A stretch of 64,000 nucleotides of DNA from positions 1 through 64,000 of the forward strand of contig CANRFT010000008.1 in the NCBI GenBank assembly GCA_947629955.1, in the 5' to 3' direction. Both the position numbers and the translations under genes were made by a program. Each line of letters begins with the position of its first letter. Position 1 is the first letter of the stretch. Of the stretch, positions 59,720 to 64,000 are shown one piece after another. The DNA is from an uncultured Oscillospiraceae bacterium (GTDB taxonomy: Bacteria > Bacillota > Clostridia > Oscillospirales > Oscillospiraceae). The notes under the pieces are model-generated. The model ran no database searches, was not told where the DNA came from, and saw nothing but the letters and a program-made list of their open reading frames with translations.

Positions 59720-60661
59720 ATGAGCGAGACAAATCTGGCCGTTTCCGTGGTCAATGAGGTCAAAAAGGCCGTGGTCGGCAAGGACGACGTGATCTTCAAG
59801 GCCCTGCTGGTCATCCTGGCCCGGGGCCACCTGCTGCTGGAGGACATCCCCGGCGTGGGCAAGACCACCCTGGCCCTGGCCTTCTCCAAGGCGCTGGGCC
59901 TCAGCTACAACCGGGTGCAGTTCACCCCCGACGTGATGCCCTCCGACCTGACGGGTTTTTCCCTTTACAGCAAGGAGACCGGGCGGATGGAATATCAGCC
60001 CGGCGCCCTGCTGTGCAACCTGTTCCTGGCCGACGAGCTGAACCGGGCCACCAGCCGCACCCAGTCCGCCCTGCTGGAGGCCATGGAGGAGGGCAAGGTC
60101 ACCGTGGACGGGGTCACCCACCCCATCCCGGAGCCCTTCCTGGTCATCGCCACCCAGAACCCGGCGGGGGCCTCGGGCACCCAGCTGCTGCCCGACTCCC
60201 AGCTGGACCGCTTCGCCATGCGCCTGTCCATGGGCTACCCCTCCCAGGAGGACGAGCTGGAGCTGCTCCGCCGCAAGGCGAAAGGCAACCCCCTGGACAC
60301 CGTCGTCCAGGCGGCCAGCCATGAGGAGCTGGCCAACCTTCGCCGGCAGGTGGATCAGGTATACGTCAGCGACATCATCCTGAATTACATCATCCGCCTG
60401 GTCCGGGCCACCCGGGAGAGCCCCCAGCTGGCCCAGGGGGCCAGTCCCCGGGCTGCCATCGCCGTGGCCGCCCTGAGCCGGGCCGTGGCCTGGACCCGGG
60501 GCCGGGACTTCGTCGTCCCGGAGGACGTGAAATTCGTGTGGACCGACGCGGTGGCACACCGGCTCATCCTGCCCACCGGCGCGGTGGGCAGCACCGAGCG
60601 GGCCGTCCGGATCGCGGACGGGGTGCTCTCCGCCGTCCCCGCGCCCCGCCTGCCCCGGTAA
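59720..60661 (+). CDS. MoxR-family AAA+ ATPase
   Basis: A 313-residue AAA+ chaperone-like ATPase. Walker A is EDIPGVGKTTLALAFSKALG, Walker B with sensor sequence FLADELNRATSRTQSALLEA, and 'FLVIATQNPAGASGTQLLPD SQLDRF' (gap inserted) is the hallmark of MoxR proteins. The C-terminal lid contains 'GASPRAAIAVAALSRAVAWT'. It precedes a DUF58 and a transglutaminase gene, the common MoxR-DUF58-TgpA arrangement, in which MoxR helps assemble or activate a membrane-linked complex. Confidence 0.94.
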   Translation: MSETNLAVSVVNEVKKAVVGKDDVIFKALLVILARGHLLLEDIPGVGKTTLALAFSKALGLSYNRVQFTPDVMPSDLTGFSLYSKETGRMEYQPGALLCNLFLADELNRATSRTQSALLEAMEEGKVTVDGVTHPIPEPFLVIATQNPAGASGTQLLPDSQLDRFAMRLSMGYPSQEDELELLRRKAKGNPLDTVVQAASHEELANLRRQVDQVYVSDIILNYIIRLVRATRESPQLAQGASPRAAIAVAALSRAVAWTRGRDFVVPEDVKFVWTDAVAHRLILPTGAVGSTERAVRIADGVLSAVPAPRLPR

Positions 60662-60665
60662 GGCC

Positions 60666-61664
60666 ATGGTCTACCGCCGCCTGATCTGCCTGGCGGTCCT
60701 CCTGGCCGCCTTCGTCCTCCAGATCACCAGCGACAGCTACCTGGGCCAGTTCGTCTTCGCGCTGGCCCTGGCCCTGCCGGCGCTGTCCCTGCTGCTGTCC
60801 CTGCCGGGGATGCTGCGGGCGCGGCTGGCCCTCTCCTCCGACCGCCCCAGGGTCCTCCGGGGGGAGGCGGCCGACTGGCAGATGCGGCTGGAGGTCCCCG
60901 CCGGCCTGCCCCTGGCCCGGCTGAGCCTTCGCGTCACCGAGCGCAACCCCTTCACCGGGGCGGTGTGGCGGCGGTCGCTGACTCTGTCCGGCGGGGAGGG
61001 CGAGCCCGTCCTGCTGGCCGCCGCCACGGACCACTGCGGCCTGCTGGAGCTGTCCGCCGACCGGGTACGGGTGCTGGACTACCTGGGGCTGTTCTCCCTG
61101 CGCCGCCCCGCCCCCGAGCCCGCCCACATCCTGGTGGCCCCCGTCTGCGGGGAGGTCCGCCCCGTCCCCCAGCCGGAGGGGGGGTTCTCCCACATCTCCC
61201 CCGCCGGCACCGCCCGGAAGGGCTCCGGGGAGGACTACGACCTGCGGGAGTACCGCCCCGGCGACCCCATGCGCGCCGTCCACTGGAAGCTGTCCTCCAA
61301 GTGGGACGAGCTCATCGTCCGGGAGCGGACCGAGAGCCCCTCCCCCCTGCCCCTGCTCACCTTCGACCGGGACGGGACAGCGGAGGACCAGGATCAGATC
61401 ATGGACAAGCTGGAGGCCCGGTGCCGGTCCCTGCTCACCGCCCAGCGGCCCTTCGCCGTGCTGTGGCCGGGCGGGGACGGGAAGCCCCTCCTCCGCCGGG
61501 TGGGGGATGAAAAGGAGCTGGAGGACTGCCTGACCGCCGTCCTGTCCTCTCCCCCGCCCCCCGCCGGCGTGAGGCTGGACGCCCTGCCCAAACTCATCGA
61601 GCTGGCCGGGGAGCCCGTGTTCCGTCTCCACCTCGCCGCCGGAGAGGAGGACAGCTATGGATAG
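60666..61664 (+). CDS. DUF58 domain protein
   Basis: A 332-residue protein with two N-terminal hydrophobic helices (LICLAVLLAAFVLQIT, 'FVFALALALPALSLLLSLPG') and the DUF58 core GEDYDLREYRPGDPMRAVHW followed by KLSSKWDELIVRE, which resembles the start of a von Willebrand A-type fold. It overlaps the next gene by eight bases and follows moxR by four bases. It is a usual MoxR partner of unknown biochemical role. Confidence 0.92.
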   Translation: MVYRRLICLAVLLAAFVLQITSDSYLGQFVFALALALPALSLLLSLPGMLRARLALSSDRPRVLRGEAADWQMRLEVPAGLPLARLSLRVTERNPFTGAVWRRSLTLSGGEGEPVLLAAATDHCGLLELSADRVRVLDYLGLFSLRRPAPEPAHILVAPVCGEVRPVPQPEGGFSHISPAGTARKGSGEDYDLREYRPGDPMRAVHWKLSSKWDELIVRERTESPSPLPLLTFDRDGTAEDQDQIMDKLEARCRSLLTAQRPFAVLWPGGDGKPLLRRVGDEKELEDCLTAVLSSPPPPAGVRLDALPKLIELAGEPVFRLHLAAGEEDSYG

Positions 61665-63969
61665 GTCCTCCCGCCTCGGCTCCGCCGCCCTGGTCCTGGG
61701 CAACGGCGCGCTGCTGCTGTGCGCCTCCGCCGGCCTGGCCGTGTCCTTCGTGTCCCTCTACCCCCTGGGCGTCCCGGAAGCGGCCCTGCTGCCCCAGGCG
61801 GTCATCTTCGCCCTGGCCTCCCTGGCGGCCTGGTCCCTGCCCCGGTGGTCCGGCCGGGTGTGCCTGGGCCTGGCCGCCCTGTGGGGCCTCAATGTGTTCC
61901 TCAACTGGCAGAACGCCCTCCGGGGGGCCCTGCTGGTGTTCTCGGTCTGCCTGGACTTCACCTCCCGGCAGCTGGGATACGTGCCCCTGTACCGCTACGA
62001 CCCGCCCCCCGGCGTCTCCCCGGCGGAGATCACCGTCACCTTCCTCACCCTGGCTCTGGCACTTATCGTCCTGCTGCTGGGGGGCGCGGTGGTCCGGCTG
62101 CGGAGCTGGCTGCCGGCGGTCCTGCTGACCCTGGTCCCCCTGGCCCCCGGCCTGGCGGCAGGCGCCCTGCCCCGCTGGACGGCCTTTCTCGCCCTGTGCG
62201 TGTGCTGGTGCGCCCTGCTGCTGGCCGCCCTCTGCCGGAGGGCGGAGGGCCGGGGCTGGCTGATCCTGGCCGCCGCCGCGGCCTGCGCCGCGCTGATGGC
62301 GGGGATATGCGCCCTGTTCCCCATGGAGGGCTACGCCCGGCCCCAGTGGGCGCTGGACGCGGAGCGGGCCATCGTGGACTTCGGGGACCGGTGGATGGAG
62401 TTCCTCCGGGAGTGGGAGGGCCCCTTCCACGACAGCGAGCCCCCGCCCCCCGCCTCCCTTCCCGACGAGGAGGTGGAGCTGTCCGCCACCGGTGAGCAGC
62501 GCTTCACCGGCCGGACCGTCCTGGAGACCCGTGTCCCGGTGAGCGGCCATTACTATCTGCGGGGCCTCTCCTCTGACGTATACACCGGCTCCGGCTGGGA
62601 GCCCTTCCCCGACGAGGTGTGGGAAGAATATACCGCCGCCCTGCCGGAGGACGGCTGGACCGGCTCCCCCCTGCTGTTCCTGGGCGCCGCCAGCCCCTAC
62701 CGGACCTACCCCGCCGTGGTCCGCGCCGCGGGCGGCGGGGACGGGCCGGCCTTCCTGCCCTACCAGCCGGTGGAGCAGGACTGGGAGGCGGCCGGGGTCA
62801 CGCCCGTCCGGGACCTGGGCTTCTCCCCGGCGGAGGGGGCCACGGACTTTCTTGTGACCCTCACCGCCTACGACCGGGACCTGCTCGCTCTGCTCAGCTG
62901 GCCGGAGACCCATGACGGGGCCCTCAGCCCCCTCACCGGCCCCGTGGCCCGGGCGGAGGAGGTCTACCGGGACTACGTGCACCGGCACTATCTGGACGTG
63001 CCGGACTCCGCCCGGGAGGCGGTGGAGTCCCTGTTGAAAGAGGCCCTTCCGGAGGACCCGGAGGGCGGCCTGCCCGCCCTCTCCCGGCCGGAGGCGGCGG
63101 AACTCATCCCGCAGCTACTGGCGGAGCGGTGCGCCTACGACCTGGAGACCCCCGCCACCCCCCAGGGGGAGGACTACGTGACATACTTCCTCAACAGCAG
63201 CCGGCAGGGCTACTGCCTCCACTTCGCCACCACCGGAACGCTCCTGTTCCGGACCCTGGGCGTCCCCGCCCGGTTCGTCACCGGCTACACGGCGGAGCTG
63301 ACCCAGGACGTGGTCAACTACGTGCCCGACTCCGCCGCCCACGCCTGGGTGGAGATCTACGTGGACGGCTGGGGCTGGTACCCGGTGGAGGTCACCCCCG
63401 GCTTCTCCGACCGGTTCCCCACCGAGCTGCTGACGGAGGGGGACGCGCCCCTTCCGGGGGACGTGCCCACCCTCCCGCCGGAGACCGCCCCGCCCCCCGC
63501 GCCCACCCCCACCCCGGCCCCCAGCCGGGACCCGGACGCCGCCCCCTCCCAGGAGGCGGAGCCCCCCTCCGGCGGCGGGCCCCTGAGCGCTCTTCCGGCG
63601 GTCCTTACCGCGCTGGGCAGGGCCCTGGCGGGGCTGGCGGCCTGCGCCGCCCTGCTGTGGCTGGTCCAGTTCTGCCTGAAGCTCCGGCGCCGCCGCCGGC
63701 TGAAGGGGCCGGATCCCAACCGGGCCACCCTGGACTGCTACCGCTGGCTCAGCCGGATGCGGGCCTGGGGCGGCGAGATCCCGCCTGAGGCCAGGGCCCT
63801 GGCCGAAAAGGCCATGTACAGCGGCCGGACCCTCTCCGAGGAGGAGCGGCGGACCGCCGTCTCCCATTTCAACGCCCAGCGGCTGCGGCTGTGGAAGCGG
63901 CTGTACGGCTGGCGGCGGCTCACCTTCCTCTGGCTGTGGGGCGGGCCGAAACAGAAGGATATCCTATAA
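61657..63969 (+). CDS. Membrane transglutaminase-like protein (TgpA type)
   Basis: A 770-residue protein. About six membrane helices occupy residues 1-225, then an extracytoplasmic domain with a transglutaminase/protease core: catalytic Cys in RQGYCLHFATTGTLLFRTLG, His in AHAWVEIYVDGWGWYPVEVT. A Pro/Thr-rich linker leads to one more helix (LAGLAACAALLWLVQFCLKL) and a cytoplasmic DUF4129-like tail. TgpA-type proteins act at the cell envelope. It overlaps the DUF58 gene by eight bases. The catalytic triad appears complete. Confidence 0.92.
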   Translation: MDRSSRLGSAALVLGNGALLLCASAGLAVSFVSLYPLGVPEAALLPQAVIFALASLAAWSLPRWSGRVCLGLAALWGLNVFLNWQNALRGALLVFSVCLDFTSRQLGYVPLYRYDPPPGVSPAEITVTFLTLALALIVLLLGGAVVRLRSWLPAVLLTLVPLAPGLAAGALPRWTAFLALCVCWCALLLAALCRRAEGRGWLILAAAAACAALMAGICALFPMEGYARPQWALDAERAIVDFGDRWMEFLREWEGPFHDSEPPPPASLPDEEVELSATGEQRFTGRTVLETRVPVSGHYYLRGLSSDVYTGSGWEPFPDEVWEEYTAALPEDGWTGSPLLFLGAASPYRTYPAVVRAAGGGDGPAFLPYQPVEQDWEAAGVTPVRDLGFSPAEGATDFLVTLTAYDRDLLALLSWPETHDGALSPLTGPVARAEEVYRDYVHRHYLDVPDSAREAVESLLKEALPEDPEGGLPALSRPEAAELIPQLLAERCAYDLETPATPQGEDYVTYFLNSSRQGYCLHFATTGTLLFRTLGVPARFVTGYTAELTQDVVNYVPDSAAHAWVEIYVDGWGWYPVEVTPGFSDRFPTELLTEGDAPLPGDVPTLPPETAPPPAPTPTPAPSRDPDAAPSQEAEPPSGGGPLSALPAVLTALGRALAGLAACAALLWLVQFCLKLRRRRRLKGPDPNRATLDCYRWLSRMRAWGGEIPPEARALAEKAMYSGRTLSEEERRTAVSHFNAQRLRLWKRLYGWRRLTFLWLWGGPKQKDIL

Positions 63970-63994
63970 AACCATCATACAGGAGGTAATCGCT

Positions 63995-64000
63995 ATGATC
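63995..64000 (+). CDS. Start of the next gene (two codons only)
   Basis: ATGATC at the very end of the window is preceded by AGGAGG at a spacing of eight bases, so a further gene of this operon probably begins here. Nothing can be said of its product. Confidence 0.6.

Noticed and set aside
59390-61703. Long minus-strand frames opposite cysteine desulfurase, moxR and DUF58 genes
   Set aside because: They are mirror frames of three well-supported genes in GC-rich DNA with no recognisable domains.

Overview
The window is chromosomal DNA of a GC-rich, spore-forming, anaerobic Firmicute. The best fit is the Oscillospiraceae (Flavonifractor / Lawsonibacter / Pseudoflavonifractor-like gut clostridia). 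The evidence is a spmAB spore-maturation pair, a complete Rnf ferredoxin:NAD+ complex, AddAB and RecD2 rather than RecBCD, an OhrR-type MarR regulator, a cysteine-type T-box leader, a clostridial AbrB with a CxxC pair, and very GC-rich codon use. No ribosomal or transfer RNA gene was seen.

Layout. 1-189 is the 3' end of a serine-recombinase gene, the edge of a mobile element that sits against rlmA. 264-2743 (minus) holds rlmA-ohrR/marR and mreB. A stand-alone small RNA gene with a perfect sigma-A promoter and terminator lies at 2955-3246 (minus). 3362-16324 (minus) is one tightly packed operon of PBSX-like contractile-phage genes: terminase, capsid, portal, protease, connectors, sheath, tube, frameshifted chaperone and baseplate. 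It has no integrase, lysogeny, replication, lysis, tail-fibre or full-size tape-measure gene in view. 16442-23110 holds recD2, a ferritin-like gene and a heterodimeric ABC exporter. 23295-25845 is a T-box controlled cysE-cysS operon. 26105-31920 holds a cysteine-rich SLH lipoprotein, tex and rsmI. 32033-33627 holds abrB and spmAB. 33722-38737 (minus) is rnfCDGEAB. 39003-43027 holds membrane proteins, hflX, an orphan phage-type gene and a flavin reductase. 43076-48630 holds rpmE and addA between two inverted copies of a structured repeat of about 0.7 kb. 48676-52732 holds addB and a TVP38 membrane protein. 52988-58419 holds a glycogen-debranching enzyme and a csbB-yfhO-like pair for cell-envelope glycosylation. 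58565-63969 holds a cysteine desulfurase followed by a moxR-DUF58-transglutaminase operon.

How the parts work together. The Rnf operon provides ion-motive energy coupling. The T-box leader ties cysteine synthesis and cysteinyl-tRNA charging to tRNA-Cys charging. AddAB and RecD2 act on DNA ends. csbB-yfhO and the SLH lipoprotein act at the envelope.

The most unusual items are the stripped-down, apparently domesticated phage-particle operon (a gene-transfer-agent or tailocin-like candidate, with a host-type repeat already inside it), the unidentified small RNA at 2955-3246, and the paired repeats whose hairpin stems vary in a compensatory way and which separate addB from addA. Translations and motifs were read directly from the sequence. 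Family names come from recognition of conserved motifs and gene order and were not confirmed by database searches.
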